64,000 nt of DNA, taken from assembly GCA_024742665.1 (NCBI GenBank), contig JANSYA010000007.1, positions 62,001 through 126,000 on the forward strand, given 5' to 3'. The position numbers and the translations under genes were made by a program. Positions 1-9,889 of this stretch are shown here, one piece after another. Origin of the DNA: a bacterium (GTDB taxonomy: Bacteria > Spirochaetota > Leptospiria > Leptospirales > Leptonemataceae). The notes beneath the pieces are model-generated. The model made no database searches. It was not told where the DNA came from and saw only the letters and a program-made list of their open reading frames with translations. Positions within the stretch are counted from its first letter, which is position 1; each line of letters opens with the position of its first letter.

Positions 1-699
1 ATTCTGCATGTGATTGAATAGCATCACGTCGGTTACGCCCTTGAGAGCCATCAAGCGATCGGTGATCGAATTTTCGATGTCTCCCCGGAAATACAGGACC
101 GACTGGTAGTGATTTTCGCCGAAGACCATCTCCAGGCTTTCTTCCGTGATCACCATGCCCATTTCGCGTAGAATCTTACGCACCTGAAAGACTTTTGTTT
201 CTTTTTTCAGAATCACTTCCAATCGCATGTAGCGAAAACGCCGGATGCGAAACAGATTTTCGATCGCCGTAAAAAACTGTAAGATTAGCAGGATGCCGAG
301 GGCTGCGAAGACCGCTGTCCAGAGCATACCCGAACCCGCGGCCAGTCCGATCGCGGCCATACACCAGATTGTCGCCGCGCTGGTTAAGCCGAGCACGAGC
401 CCGCGAGTGCGCAGGATTGCGCCGGCTCCCAGAAAACCGACTCCCGAAACGACCTGCGCCGCGATGCGACCAGGGTCGGCGTTGGCGTAGCCCTGAGCGC
501 GAGCGGCAATCGCGACCTCGATCGATATGATCATAAAGAGCGCGGCGCCCAGACTGATCAGCATATGCGTGCGCACGCCTGCGGGCTTGTTGCGATATTC
601 GCGTTCGAGTCCGACGAGAATGCCGCAGACGACCGCGACCAGCAGGCGAAAGAGCAATTCGAAAAAGCGCGGATCTAAAACATTTTCAAGCACGTCCAT
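1..699 (-). CDS. MgtC/SapB family membrane protein (3' end outside window)
   Basis: Reading from an ATG at 699 gives 233 residues without a stop; the gene continues past base 1. The N-terminal half is hydrophobic and carries family motifs: GLEREYRNKPAG after the first membrane helix, HMLISLGAALF, VVSGVGFLGAGAIL and GLTSAATIW. About five transmembrane helices are followed by a soluble C-terminal domain beginning near residue 150 (RLEVILKKE...), like the ACT-like tail of long MgtC proteins. The family is linked to Mg2+ limitation and to control of membrane ATPases, but its biochemical role is debated. The next gene upstream (AraC-type, 755-1960) is on the same strand with a 55-base gap, so co-transcription is possible. 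Confidence 0.9.
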   Translation of the reverse strand, partial: MDVLENVLDPRFFELLFRLLVAVVCGILVGLEREYRNKPAGVRTHMLISLGAALFMIISIEVAIAARAQGYANADPGRIAAQVVSGVGFLGAGAILRTRGLVLGLTSAATIWCMAAIGLAAGSGMLWTAVFAALGILLILQFFTAIENLFRIRRFRYMRLEVILKKETKVFQVRKILREMGMVITEESLEMVFGENHYQSVLYFRGDIENSITDRLMALKGVTDVMLFNHMQN

Positions 700-754
700 A
701 GACGAAACGACTGTGACGATTGCGTGACGCCTGTCAAGTCCGACTGTCTTTCGC

Positions 755-1960
755 TCAGGCCTGCGCGTTCTGTCGGCGCCAGTCGCTCGGCGTCGCGCCG
801 GTAATTTGTTTAAAGGCGCTGTTGAACGATGATTTGGAATTGAAGCCGCTTTCGAGCGCGATGTCGAGCACCGTGCTGCTGGCGGGCCGGCTGCGCAAAA
901 GTTCCAGGGCGGCCGCGACGCGCTCGCTTCGCGCAAGCTGCAAAAAACTTTTCTGAAAGTGGCGGTTGATGACCTGCGAGGTCTGGACTGTGGATAGTCC
1001 CAGATGCCGCGCGATATCTCCCAGCTGAAAGTCCGGTTCGAGATAGGGCTGCTCTTCAAGCAGGTAGGCCTGGATCTTCGCGCCCTGGGCGCCTACGAAG
1101 TCTTCCGAAAGCAGAGCCTTTTGGTAGCGGGCCGCCGGTGGATAGAGCGCGTCGGCGTCAGCGCCCGTGTCGTCGCCGGTCGAACGAAACAGCAGCAGAT
1201 ACGATCGAATGACGATCAGGATCGCGGCGATGCCGGAAAAGAGTCCCGAGTTCAGCAGGTTGGGATCCAGAGCGGAGAGCGTGCCGGCGCCAATAATCAT
1301 AGCGAGGGGAGTCGCGTGAAACCAGAAGTTGCCGCGTTCGCCGGCGGCCGCGGCCATTGGCGATTGCGAAGCCGCGTCGGAGCTGTCGCTTTGCGGCTCA
1401 CTCGCCGGCCTGCGTTCCGACCGGGCCTCATCGGCGTCGATCGCCTGGAATTGACGCAGGATGCGGGCGGCGGCGCGATGCATGCGAGCGATGGACAGCG
1501 AGATCGCGACAAGATTGTTCAGAAGCGCGCAGTATAAAATCACGACGCAGTCGAAGTGAATCTGTTCTAAGTCTTCGCGCAGATACTGAAGTTTCGTTTC
1601 GACCGGCGAAAGATGAAAGGGCATGAGATAGAGCGTGATTGCGATGGGCACGATCCAGAGCGAGAGGTCGCTCCACTGCAGGCGATTGTCCGCCCGCTCC
1701 CGGGCTCGAACCGAAAGAAAGAGCAGCGGCCCGAGAATCGCCATGAAGCTAAAGGCGAAGCGGGCCAGATGCGGATAGTTCAGAATTTTGTGCGAACCGT
1801 ACAGATAACCAAAGGCGATCGTCAGAGCGATGTTCAACAGCAGCAGGCTCTCGTACAGATTGCCAGGCTGCCGTCGGCCCTTCCAGAAATACAGCGCCAG
1901 GAACAGCGCCTGGGTAAAACCCGCGGCGTGCAAGAGAGCATTGAGAGTGGGCGCGTCCAC
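755..1960 (-). CDS. Membrane-anchored AraC-family transcriptional regulator
   Basis: The 401-residue protein has a strongly hydrophobic N-terminal half (about six to eight predicted helices between residues 10 and 265). A charged linker containing a Ser/Asp-rich stretch near 170-200 separates two of the hydrophobic blocks. The C-terminal 100 residues form an AraC-type double helix-turn-helix (LGDIARHLGLSTVQTSQVINRHF and VLDIALESGFNSKSSFNSAFKQITGATPSDWR). This layout of a multi-helix membrane sensor fused to an AraC DNA-binding domain is common in Leptospira and Bacteroidetes. The start is GTG at 1960; no strong ribosome site is visible, so the exact start is uncertain. The inducing signal and target genes are not visible from sequence. 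Confidence 0.88.
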   Translation of the reverse strand: MDAPTLNALLHAAGFTQALFLALYFWKGRRQPGNLYESLLLLNIALTIAFGYLYGSHKILNYPHLARFAFSFMAILGPLLFLSVRARERADNRLQWSDLSLWIVPIAITLYLMPFHLSPVETKLQYLREDLEQIHFDCVVILYCALLNNLVAISLSIARMHRAAARILRQFQAIDADEARSERRPASEPQSDSSDAASQSPMAAAAGERGNFWFHATPLAMIIGAGTLSALDPNLLNSGLFSGIAAILIVIRSYLLLFRSTGDDTGADADALYPPAARYQKALLSEDFVGAQGAKIQAYLLEEQPYLEPDFQLGDIARHLGLSTVQTSQVINRHFQKSFLQLARSERVAAALELLRSRPASSTVLDIALESGFNSKSSFNSAFKQITGATPSDWRRQNAQA

Positions 1961-2009
1961 GCGCTATCATTCAGCGACCCCGATCGCTCTGTCAGCCGGA
2001 ATTCGCGAT

Positions 2010-3353
2010 TTATCCGCGCGGTCGCAGCAGCAGAACGGGCTGCCGCCGGCCGCGAATATCGTGCGGACCCACGCTTTCGAAGGCGTCGCGCAGTTCGGCC
2101 GGCGCGGAGTTGTCGGCAAGTTCCCGGGCGACGGATCCGGAGATCAGGAGATCCGCACGCAGCTCTTTGCACAGGCTTTCAATGCGACTGGCCAGGTTGA
2201 CGGTATCGCCGATGACGGTATACTCCAGTCGCTCGGGGACTCCGACATTGCCAACGATGGCCGGACCGAAATGGATGCCGATGCCCTGGGCCAGATCCGG
2301 CAGCCCTCGCTCCCGGCGCCGCTGGTTCAGACCGACGATCGCCGCGCGCATTTCCAGGCCGGCGCGCACCGCGCGTTCGGCGCAGTCGTCGGCGGCTTCG
2401 GGCGTGCCAAAGGTCGCAAGGATCCCATCGCCCAGAAATTTGTCGAGGGTGCCGCCGTGCTTGAAGATGATCGTCACCATCGCTTCATGATATTCTCGGA
2501 GCCAGCGCATCGCGTCTTCCGGCGGCAGCGTTTCCGCCATCGCCGTGAAGCCCCTCAGGTCGCTGAACATGACGGCGATGTTCTTACGGCTGCCGTGTTC
2601 GCCGAGCAGGGCCCGTTCGCCGCTCGCCCCCGCTGGATTCTGGTTTAGAATCTCCTGCTGGACGGCCGGCGAAAAATATCGGGACAGCAGCAGGTTCTCG
2701 GTCTCCTGGCGTACGGCCTTGCGAATGCCACGATTGGTCTGTCGCGCATGCCAGCCCAGCAACAGGCCGACCGCCACGAAGGCGATTTTATTCATTATCC
2801 AGAATTCCAGGCTGACTGTTTCTCCAAGGATGTGGCTCACGAAATTTGGAGAGAAGATCACCCTGGGATCGTTCAAGCAATACCCCAGGATTGCCAGACC
2901 GCCTGTAGTAACTCCTGCAATCAGGATCAGAGGGTAGCGCGGCCGCCCGGCCAGGTTGTGGGCAATGAGCAGCATATAGCTGAGGGATATCAGATTGGGA
3001 TGCTTTAGCATGAACGCCGGAGATACGTTCTCGGGCCCGCCAACGGATACGAACCAGATAAAGGGCAGGACCATCAGGAAGCTCACGTCGAACAGAACGC
3101 CGGACATCCCGATCAGCTTCACGTTTTTGCGCCGATTCAGGGACAGCCAGAAGGGCAGGGTCGAGGCCAGGGCGATCATTGTCAGGATAGATGTAGTAAC
3201 TCTTTCACCCGTCGATTTTCCAATCGCCAGGGTCGAAATCAGAGTCGCGAGACAGAATACCAGCCGGAACAGGATCACCAGTCGGAGAGCGGCAATTTCT
3301 CGATCCAGCAGGAGGTCTTCCGTATGTCGGAACTGTGTGCGAGGCGTTTGCAT
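2010..3353 (-). CDS. Class III adenylate/guanylate cyclase with membrane sensor
   Basis: From ATG 3353 the product is 447 residues; an upstream in-frame start would overlap the divergent gene. Residues 20-225 hold about six membrane helices, followed by a short linker and a class III cyclase domain (about 260-445). Both metal-binding aspartates are visible (VMFSDLRGFT and FLGDGILATFG). The purine-specifying positions are Lys in DKFLGDG and Asp in YTVIGDTVN, a pair usually found in adenylate rather than guanylate cyclases. It probably makes cAMP at the inner membrane in response to an unknown cue. A degenerate copy of the window's palindrome (TGTAGTAACTCCTGCA, 2904-2919) lies in the membrane-encoding part. 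Confidence 0.88.
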   Translation of the reverse strand: MQTPRTQFRHTEDLLLDREIAALRLVILFRLVFCLATLISTLAIGKSTGERVTTSILTMIALASTLPFWLSLNRRKNVKLIGMSGVLFDVSFLMVLPFIWFVSVGGPENVSPAFMLKHPNLISLSYMLLIAHNLAGRPRYPLILIAGVTTGGLAILGYCLNDPRVIFSPNFVSHILGETVSLEFWIMNKIAFVAVGLLLGWHARQTNRGIRKAVRQETENLLLSRYFSPAVQQEILNQNPAGASGERALLGEHGSRKNIAVMFSDLRGFTAMAETLPPEDAMRWLREYHEAMVTIIFKHGGTLDKFLGDGILATFGTPEAADDCAERAVRAGLEMRAAIVGLNQRRRERGLPDLAQGIGIHFGPAIVGNVGVPERLEYTVIGDTVNLASRIESLCKELRADLLISGSVARELADNSAPAELRDAFESVGPHDIRGRRQPVLLLRPRG

Positions 3354-3444
3354 GATTCCCAGGATGACATATTTTTTCCGGCCTGGCGACCGACCCTGCA
3401 GGGGTGGTCGATGTGCCTCCGCGAATCTGGCACAATCTCTGATC

Positions 3445-4656
3445 ATGGATACACGCAAAACACATGCCTCTCATTCGATCAATCGGGCCGAGTTCCTGGG
3501 CCGCTCCGCTGCCTTTCTCACTGCGGCCAGTCTGGCACAGCACTGTCGGAGTTCCTACACTACCGCCCGGCAGCCCGGGTTTGCTGGAAATGACCCGCTC
3601 GAAAATGCGCGGTCGGCCGGATTTGGCGATCGACCGATTTTGATGGCGCTAAACGCCGGCATCACGGCGCCGAATCCGCATAATACCCAGGCCTGGAAAT
3701 TTCGAGTGCTTTCGCCTGGCGCGGCGTTGCTTTTCGTCGATGAGACCCGAATTCTACCGGTCACGGATCCTACGACCCGTCAGATCCACATCGGTCAGGG
3801 CTGCCTGCTGGCTCTCGTAGAAATCGCCGCGAGTCGCCTGGGCTATCGGGCGCGAATCGACCTGTTTCCCGGGGGAACCTACCGTCCAGAGCGGGATCTC
3901 GGTCGGAGGCCTGTGGCTCGTATTACCTTGAATCCTGATTCGACAGTTTCCCCGGACCCGCTCTTCGGTTCGATTTCCCGGCGTCACACAGTTCGGGCCT
4001 CATATTCGGGACCGCTGATCATGGCGTCGGAGTTCCTACAGCTGCAGCGCCTGATTCGGCCAGAGATATCCCGGCTGGACGCGATCCGCACGCCTGATGA
4101 GATCAGCCGCCACATCTCCCTCCACATGGCGGGCTTCGAGCGTGAAGTTCTTACACGCCGAACGGCCGAAGAGAGTCGGATCTGGTTTCGGATCGGCACG
4201 CAGGAGATATTTACGCGTCGAGATGGAATCTCCCTGCGGGACAACGGCGTGCAGGGATTTGAACGCTGGATGCTGGAGAGCTTTTTTCTTTCGAAAGAGC
4301 CGGAGGCCTTTCACGACCGAGAAAATACTCTGCGATTCCTGAAGCGCTACCGGGCGGATCTCGAAACCGCCCGGGGGATCTTACATTTCGTAACTCCTGG
4401 AAATCAACCGGCGGACTGGGTGCGCTGCGGGAAAGACTATGCTCGCTTTCAACTGGCGGCGACGCAGTTGGGATTGGTCTCGCGTCCGATGAGCCAGCTC
4501 TTACAGGAGTACGAAGAAATGCGGGATCTCGCGCAGGATTTCGAAAGCCTGACGGGCGTGTCTGCACCGGCGAAGGTTCAAATGGTTGCGCTGTTGGGCA
4601 GAGGCGAAGTGGAACACTATTCGCCGCGACGTTCGCTGGAGACGATGTTGGAGTAG
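3445..4656 (+). CDS. Nitroreductase-like (Acg-type) flavoprotein
   Basis: The 403-residue product from ATG 3445 begins with a hydrophobic N-terminus (EFLGRSAAFLTAASLA) resembling an export or Tat-like signal with a single arginine. The rest resembles the Acg/nitroreductase-like family: ITAPNPHNTQAWKF near residue 75 fits the FMN-binding N-terminal signature, and a repeated half appears in the second part (VRCGKDYARFQLAATQLGLVSRPMSQ). The substrate is unknown. Two copies of the palindrome are inside the gene. One at 3544-3559 encodes CRSSYT just after the signal region, the same peptide type seen three times in TrpF; the other is at 4025-4040. It is transcribed divergently from the cyclase, with 91 bases between the starts. 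Confidence 0.75.
   Translation: MDTRKTHASHSINRAEFLGRSAAFLTAASLAQHCRSSYTTARQPGFAGNDPLENARSAGFGDRPILMALNAGITAPNPHNTQAWKFRVLSPGAALLFVDETRILPVTDPTTRQIHIGQGCLLALVEIAASRLGYRARIDLFPGGTYRPERDLGRRPVARITLNPDSTVSPDPLFGSISRRHTVRASYSGPLIMASEFLQLQRLIRPEISRLDAIRTPDEISRHISLHMAGFEREVLTRRTAEESRIWFRIGTQEIFTRRDGISLRDNGVQGFERWMLESFFLSKEPEAFHDRENTLRFLKRYRADLETARGILHFVTPGNQPADWVRCGKDYARFQLAATQLGLVSRPMSQLLQEYEEMRDLAQDFESLTGVSAPAKVQMVALLGRGEVEHYSPRRSLETMLE
3544..3559. repeat. Dispersed palindrome copy (coding)
   Basis: TGTCGGAGTTCCTACA is one mismatch from a full copy. It lies in frame in the nitroreductase-like gene and encodes CRSSYT. Confidence 0.7.
4025..4040. repeat. Dispersed palindrome copy (coding)
   Basis: CGTCGGAGTTCCTACA lies inside the nitroreductase-like gene, in a different reading frame from the 3544 copy (encodes ASEFLQ). 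Confidence 0.6.
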
Positions 4657-4906
4657 TGCGGTTCTCACCTCGAAAAGCCTGAGCGGAGCAGATCGGAATT
4701 TGCGGACTGGCCGTGAAATGGTGCGCTGCGCTGGAGCGATGCAAAAACACTAATACCGGCGAAAATGAAAGTTTGGTTTTCCGCTCCAGGCGTCACCAAT
4801 GGCGTGCTCCTGGCGGGGCGGGGAGCGACGCCAGACTGCGGAATTTTCGCAATTGATTGACAACTCCCCCGGTATCTAAGGTAGTCAGGATTCGTCGAGG
4901 AATCGC
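4657..4906. other. Intergenic region before the 1060-residue phosphatase
   Basis: The 250 bases hold no convincing gene. A TTGACA at 4857-4862 is a possible -35 box for the downstream gene, but no good -10 box sits 16-18 bases after it. AGGA/GAGG-type ribosome-site sequence is present just before the GTG at 4907. Confidence 0.4.
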
Positions 4907-7900
4907 GTGAGCCTGGCTATGTTTGAAAACCTGTACTTCAACTTATTCTCTCTGGGGGCTTTGATCCCTTCCATCTTCGTCAGCCTCGTTGCTTTGTTTT
5001 TGTTCGCGGTGCGGCAAAAATCTTCCGCCACGATCTGGCTTGGGTTCACCTTCCTCTTCATGGCCTTGTTTTATGCGCCGTACTTTCCGGCGTCGACTGT
5101 CTTTGATTCTTCGATGGCCTTCCATCGCTGGTTAACGGTGCCCTTCGTATTGCTGGCCGGCCTGTCCTTCGGTCAGTTCGCGCTGCACTTCCCGGAACGA
5201 TCGCATCCGCGTTTCGCGACGACGCTCTTGATCGTACAGTTGGCGATTACGATCGTAATGAGCGCCGCGTTCTATTATACAACCATCGACGCGCCTCGCA
5301 TCTATCATTTTGACGGCCACTACTGGGACTTCGCCGCGGATCAAATCAGTAAGCTAACCGGCCTCTTCATTGTTCTCTATATCTTCATCGCCTTCGCGCT
5401 GTACATCTGGCGCGGAATTATAAATAAAGAAGTGCGCTACGCGATGATCGGGATGGGCGTGGCCTTCGCCGTATCCACTTTCCTGCCGGGCGTTACAAAC
5501 GTGCTCAGTCGGGACGGCGCCCTGGATCGCGGCTTTCATCAGGTTGTCATCAATCTTTGCGTTGTGATCGGATTCTTCTCGTTTACGATGATCTACATTA
5601 ATACGACTCGCGATCGCACGACGGTGATGGCGAAGATCGTCGGAATCAGTCTCGCGGTTTTCATGCTTGTCTTACAGGCGATCGGGTTCTCGACGCTGCA
5701 GGAAAAAGAAACCGCCTACGATCAGATTCAATCCCGCGAAACCGCGCTGATTCTGGCCCGATCGGATTATCGTCCGGAGAATCTGCGCTATATCACCCGC
5801 TTTTCGAACGATGCCGGCTTCGAGCGGGTTTATAGCGCTGCCGATACGAATATTGATTTCGATAAACTCCGAATCGAATTTCAAAACGCCAGCGTGCGAG
5901 AACGTTTGCTGGAACAGCCGATCTATTCAGCTTCGGCTTTAAGCGAAGCCCTGGCCGGTTCTCACGAACAATTCGCGGGATACGCGGCGCTGATTCAAAG
6001 CGCTCACGATCAGATCAGTGAGTCCGGCGATCCCGACTCGGTTACGACCCGGAGCGTTCTGGAAAACGTCGATCAGCTGGAACGAAAGATTCTATTCAGC
6101 TTCAATAAGCTGCGTATGATTCCGGATAATAAATTCCGCAGCGGCGCTCTGAACTTCCTGAATAAATCGAACGATCTGGCGCCGATGTACGCCGTGGTTA
6201 CGGAAAAAATAGACGCTCGTCCGGACGTGGAAGGCGCGGAGTTAAAGCGGATTGTGTTGGAATATTTCAAGCCGCTCAAACCCATGGGCTCCCGTCACTA
6301 TCGCCGGTCTTCGGCTAGAGACGACTCTGCGGATCCCTATACGGCGTTTATGGCCGGCGGCGAAGACGGTGCATTATACGAAGTCGGCTATTCCTATTTG
6401 AATTATCGCGAATTCGTTCATGGAACCGCGTTGCGTTTGTTCTGGATTCTGTTGGCGGTGCTGGCGGTCGTGCTGATCGGCTTTCGTCTGTTTTTTCGCG
6501 GAGCCTTATTGCAGCCGCTGGACAGTCTGGTCGGCGGCGTGAGTCGGGTAAACGACGGCGATCTGGACGTGGAGCTGCCGGTCAGCGTCGAAGATGAAAT
6601 TGGTTTCCTGGCGCATTCTTTCAACGGAATGGTGCGTTCGATTCGAGCCGCGAAGGCGCGTTTACAAGAGTACGCGGATCAGTTGGAAGAGAAGGTCGAA
6701 GCGCGTACGGCCGAACTCAAAAATACTTTAAGCCAGGTGCAGGCACTCAAGCAGCAACAAGACGGTGATTATTTCCTGACCTCGCTGCTGATAAAACCGC
6801 TTAACAGCAACCGTGCGGTCCCGAAAACCGTGCACACCGATTTTTATCTCAAGCAGAAGAAGCAGTTCGAGTTTCGCAATCGGAACTCTGAAATCGGCGG
6901 CGACCTCTGCATGGTACATCAGATTCAGCTGAAAGGCAGTCCGTATACGGTGTTCTTGAATGCGGATGCAATGGGCAAGTCGATGCAGGGAGCGGGCGGC
7001 GCGTTGGTGCTCGGGTCGGTTTTTGAATCGATGATTACCAGAACTCAGATGTCCTCTGAGGCCAAAGAGGTTTATCCTGAGCGCTGGTTGAAAAACGCCT
7101 TCATCGAATTGCATAAAATTTTCGAAAGTTTCGAAGGGAGTATGTTAATCTCGCTCGTGCTGGGCCTCGTCGATGAACGCAACGGATTCATGTACTATAT
7201 AAATGCAGAACACCCTTTCTCCGTCGTATATCGCAACGGCAAAGCGATGTTCATAGAAGACGAGCTGCTGTTTCGTAAGCTGGGGACTACCGGTATGGAA
7301 GGGATGATTCACATTCCGACGTTCCAGCTGGAGCCCGGCGATCAGCTGATTGCCGGATCTGACGGCCGTGACGATATCGTTCTTGGCATTCACGAAGAAA
7401 CCGGCGAACGCATCATCAACGAAGACGAGGAAAAATTTCTGACTGTCGTCGAAGAGGCCAACGGCGATCTGGCGCGAATCCACGAATTGCTGCTGTCGGA
7501 AGGCGAGATCTCCGATGATCTTTCGCTGCTTTCGCTTCGGTATACCGGCGATGGCGCCGTAAGTATCAGCGGGGAAGAGGACGCCGAAACTCAGGATTTC
7601 GTGGCCCGGGCCCGGGAAGCCGCTCGAAACCATGCCCACCGGGATGCGGTGATGTTCCTACGCCAGGCTCGTATGCGTAGCCCCGAATCTGTTCGGGTTC
7701 TGAAGGATCTGGCCGTCGCCTCCTACAATCTACGCGATTTCAACACTGCCGCCACCCTTGGACGGGAATACGTAGATTTGCGTCCCGGCGATACTGAAAT
7801 GATCTATATGGCTTCGCTTGCGTTTAAGAAATTACGGTCTTTCGCTGGTGCCGCCGATCTTGCGGAACGGGTGCGCCTGAGGGACCCCCGGAATGTGAAA

Positions 7901-8089
7901 AACCTGCTGCATTTGACGGAGGTTCACATGTTCGGCGGCAATCTGAATCGGGCAGAGTATATTCTGGGGCACGTCTTTGAGGTTGATCCGGATAACGAAA
8001 AGGCTCAGAGGCTCAAGGAGCGTCTCGAACACAAGCTTTCTCAGGCTGCTCGCCGGAAAGACCGATTCGCAACCGAATCGGTTAACTGA
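4907..8089 (+). CDS. 7TM sensor-HAMP-SpoIIE phosphatase-TPR protein
   Basis: This is a 1060-residue signalling protein. Residues 20-230 form about seven membrane helices; helix 8 (about 242-262) leads to an extracytoplasmic region (265-505), another helix (508-528), HAMP (530-585) and a coiled coil (580-620). A PP2C/SpoIIE-type phosphatase (about 640-870) follows, with metal-site motifs [20 protein letters not shown] and GSDGRDD. The C-terminus (890-1045) looks like TPR repeats ([16 protein letters not shown]..., [17 protein letters not shown]...). Such phosphatases usually dephosphorylate STAS anti-sigma antagonists; the STAS protein at 33202 is a possible partner by inference. A GTG start with GAGG upstream was chosen; ATG at 4919 is the alternative. 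A paralogue lies at 26393-29386. Confidence 0.9.
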   Translation: MSLAMFENLYFNLFSLGALIPSIFVSLVALFLFAVRQKSSATIWLGFTFLFMALFYAPYFPASTVFDSSMAFHRWLTVPFVLLAGLSFGQFALHFPERSHPRFATTLLIVQLAITIVMSAAFYYTTIDAPRIYHFDGHYWDFAADQISKLTGLFIVLYIFIAFALYIWRGIINKEVRYAMIGMGVAFAVSTFLPGVTNVLSRDGALDRGFHQVVINLCVVIGFFSFTMIYINTTRDRTTVMAKIVGISLAVFMLVLQAIGFSTLQEKETAYDQIQSRETALILARSDYRPENLRYITRFSNDAGFERVYSAADTNIDFDKLRIEFQNASVRERLLEQPIYSASALSEALAGSHEQFAGYAALIQSAHDQISESGDPDSVTTRSVLENVDQLERKILFSFNKLRMIPDNKFRSGALNFLNKSNDLAPMYAVVTEKIDARPDVEGAELKRIVLEYFKPLKPMGSRHYRRSSARDDSADPYTAFMAGGEDGALYEVGYSYLNYREFVHGTALRLFWILLAVLAVVLIGFRLFFRGALLQPLDSLVGGVSRVNDGDLDVELPVSVEDEIGFLAHSFNGMVRSIRAAKARLQEYADQLEEKVEARTAELKNTLSQVQALKQQQDGDYFLTSLLIKPLNSNRAVPKTVHTDFYLKQKKQFEFRNRNSEIGGDLCMVHQIQLKGSPYTVFLNADAMGKSMQGAGGALVLGSVFESMITRTQMSSEAKEVYPERWLKNAFIELHKIFESFEGSMLISLVLGLVDERNGFMYYINAEHPFSVVYRNGKAMFIEDELLFRKLGTTGMEGMIHIPTFQLEPGDQLIAGSDGRDDIVLGIHEETGERIINEDEEKFLTVVEEANGDLARIHELLLSEGEISDDLSLLSLRYTGDGAVSISGEEDAETQDFVARAREAARNHAHRDAVMFLRQARMRSPESVRVLKDLAVASYNLRDFNTAATLGREYVDLRPGDTEMIYMASLAFKKLRSFAGAADLAERVRLRDPRNVKNLLHLTEVHMFGGNLNRAEYILGHVFEVDPDNEKAQRLKERLEHKLSQAARRKDRFATESVN

Positions 8090-8111
8090 AGTATCTGCTC
8101 ATTACCGGGAG

Positions 8112-8127
8112 CGTAGGAACTCTTACG
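8112..8127. repeat. Dispersed palindrome copy (intergenic)
   Basis: CGTAGGAACTCTTACG lies between the phosphatase gene and hisF, 60 bases before hisF. It could form a small hairpin in RNA. Confidence 0.75.
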
Positions 8128-8186
8128 GGGATTCTCGGCCTGCCAAACATTATTGCAACGCAGGCGAGCGCCTGAATCCTGGTTCT

Positions 8187-8975
8187 GTGCTGGCAAGTCG
8201 CATTATTCCCTGTCTTGACATCAAGGACGGTCGCGTTGTAAAAGGGGTCAATTTCGTTGACCTTCGAGATGCGGGAGACCCGGTCGACAATGCCCGATTT
8301 TACGCGGAAAACGGTGCCGACGAACTTTGCTTTCTCGATATCACCGCCAGTTCGGATCGGCGCGATATTGTTGCTCGGCTGGTCGAGCGAGTGGCAGATG
8401 AAATCTTTATCCCTTTCACCGTTGGCGGTGGAATACGGACTGTTGAAGATGTCTACAATATCTTGCATGCGGGTGCGGATAAGGTTTCGATCAATACAGC
8501 TGCCTTCGAAAAGCCAGAAGTTCTTACAGAGGCTGCCCAAATTTTTGGTTCACAATGCATAGTTTGTGCTATCGATGCACGACGGGTCCCCGCGGCTTCC
8601 GGCCACGCTAAAGGGATGGAGTTCGAGGTCTATTTGCACGGCGGGCGCACTTCCACAGGAAAAGACGCCGTGGAGTGGGCTAAAGAAGCTGTCGAGTGTG
8701 GTGCAGGTGAAATTCTACTTACGAGCATGGATCGTGATGGAACGAACAGCGGTTTTGATTTAGAGCTGACCACAGCCGTTCGTAGCGTAGTAACTGTTCC
8801 GGTTATCGCTTCTGGGGGTGCCGGTAATCCAGAGCATCTTTGTGACGCCGTCGATATCGCTGGAGCCGATGCCGTACTTGCGGCTTCCATTTTTCATTTT
8901 CGAGAATATACGATACAAGAAGTCAAGGAAGCTATGGCCCTCAGGGGAATTAGCGTTCGTCCCCCGCTCAGATGA
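8187..8975 (+). CDS. hisF: Imidazole glycerol phosphate synthase, cyclase subunit
   Basis: HisF forms imidazole glycerol phosphate and AICAR from PRFAR and ammonia in histidine synthesis, working with the glutaminase HisH. The 262-residue (beta/alpha)8 barrel starts at GTG 8187 ([12 protein letters not shown]), which aligns with the usual HisF N-terminus. The catalytic Asp of CLDI and the second catalytic Asp of CAIDARR are both present, as are the phosphate-binding GGGIRT and ASGGAG loops. HisE follows after 20 bases. HisH, HisA and the other his genes are not in this window, so the pathway must be split. A palindrome lies 60 bases upstream. Base composition is visibly AT-richer than in the flanking 2-5 kb and 18-60 kb regions. 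Confidence 0.96.
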   Translation: MLASRIIPCLDIKDGRVVKGVNFVDLRDAGDPVDNARFYAENGADELCFLDITASSDRRDIVARLVERVADEIFIPFTVGGGIRTVEDVYNILHAGADKVSINTAAFEKPEVLTEAAQIFGSQCIVCAIDARRVPAASGHAKGMEFEVYLHGGRTSTGKDAVEWAKEAVECGAGEILLTSMDRDGTNSGFDLELTTAVRSVVTVPVIASGGAGNPEHLCDAVDIAGADAVLAASIFHFREYTIQEVKEAMALRGISVRPPLR

Positions 8976-8995
8976 GCCTTCTACATTGAGGTTTT

Positions 8996-9274
8996 ATGAA
9001 ATTTCTGGAAGAACTAGAGCAGTTGCTGCGTGAGAGACGCGAAGAACTGCCAGAACACTCTTATACTGCAAATTTATTCAGAGACGGACAGGATCGGATC
9101 CTGAAAAAAATTGGTGAAGAGGCCGGTGAAGTAATCATCGCTGCCAAGAATCAGGATAAATCGGAGTTGGTCCATGAAGCGGCTGACCTGCTCTTTCATT
9201 TACAAGTTCTCCTGGTTAATGAAGATGTGGCGTTAGAGGATGTTGTTGGAGAGCTTGTACGGAGGCATAAATAA
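8996..9274 (+). CDS. hisE: Phosphoribosyl-ATP pyrophosphatase
   Basis: HisE hydrolyses phosphoribosyl-ATP to phosphoribosyl-AMP, the second step of histidine synthesis. The 92-residue stand-alone all-alpha MazG-like protein has the typical core ([29 protein letters not shown] and [14 protein letters not shown]), with the acidic metal ligands in the EEAGE and EAADL helices. No HisI domain is fused. A clear ribosome site (GAGG, five bases ahead) precedes the ATG at 8996. It is 20 bases after hisF, so the two are probably one transcript. Confidence 0.95.
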   Translation: MKFLEELEQLLRERREELPEHSYTANLFRDGQDRILKKIGEEAGEVIIAAKNQDKSELVHEAADLLFHLQVLLVNEDVALEDVVGELVRRHK

Positions 9275-9433
9275 TTTAAGTTCGATGTGTTGAATCGTTA
9301 TTATGCACTCAGACACACCGCGGTAATAGCTGATACGTTCAGACCCGGTATTTTGCGAATTGGGTAGGCCTGCGAAGCCCCTCTTCTCGAAAGTTAGCTG
9401 AAATATTTCATAATTGAATACGAGGGCCGAAAC

Positions 9434-9889
9434 ATGAGCCAAAGTTCCTACACAGAGTTGCTAAATTATCTAAGTCGAGCTATTCGGGCATGCTTGAGCA
9501 GGGCAGCTCTATTCCGAGGTCTGCTTGTCATTGGCGTGATCTCTGGGTTATCTACTCAGAATTTTGTTGTGAGCCTACAGGCCGCCGCGGCCGTTGCCTG
9601 GAGCGAAGACGCTTATGGCTATTCTTTTAATATGCGAACGATAGAGGAAGCCGAGAAGCTTGCGACAGAGGCCGCAGTCAAAAATGGGAGTGACCCGGAG
9701 CAAGTTGAAATACTGGCTACCTCTAAAGTCGTTGGATATGGAGCCATTGCTGTCGATGGCAATGTCCTCGGTGTGACTATGGGATATCCAGATTTGCGTG
9801 CAGCTATGTTTCGAGCGAAACAAGAGTGCTTAAAGCGCGGCGGAAAATTTCCCAGGGTTGTTGCAACGTGGCACGATCGCGGCTATTGA
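9434..9889 (+). CDS. DUF4189-like small exported protein
   Basis: The 151-residue protein has a hydrophobic segment at about 26-55 that looks like a late signal peptide or anchor. A compact domain follows (AAAAVAWSEDAYGYSF, then alternating Ala-rich helix and a second AIAV strand). This resembles DUF4189, a small secreted domain of unknown role, although the cysteines typical of that family are largely missing (one Cys remains). GAGG lies seven bases before the ATG. The start region contains a half palindrome (AAAGTTCCTACA, 9441-9452) encoding SSYT, so the repeat may have contributed the first residues. Confidence 0.55.
   Translation: MSQSSYTELLNYLSRAIRACLSRAALFRGLLVIGVISGLSTQNFVVSLQAAAAVAWSEDAYGYSFNMRTIEEAEKLATEAAVKNGSDPEQVEILATSKVVGYGAIAVDGNVLGVTMGYPDLRAAMFRAKQECLKRGGKFPRVVATWHDRGY

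Noticed and set aside
4857..4885. TTGACA with downstream TAAGGT/TAGTCA as a sigma-70 promoter for the 4907 gene.
   Set aside because: No -10 box of acceptable quality lies 16-18 bases after it, so it is only mentioned in the intergenic entry.
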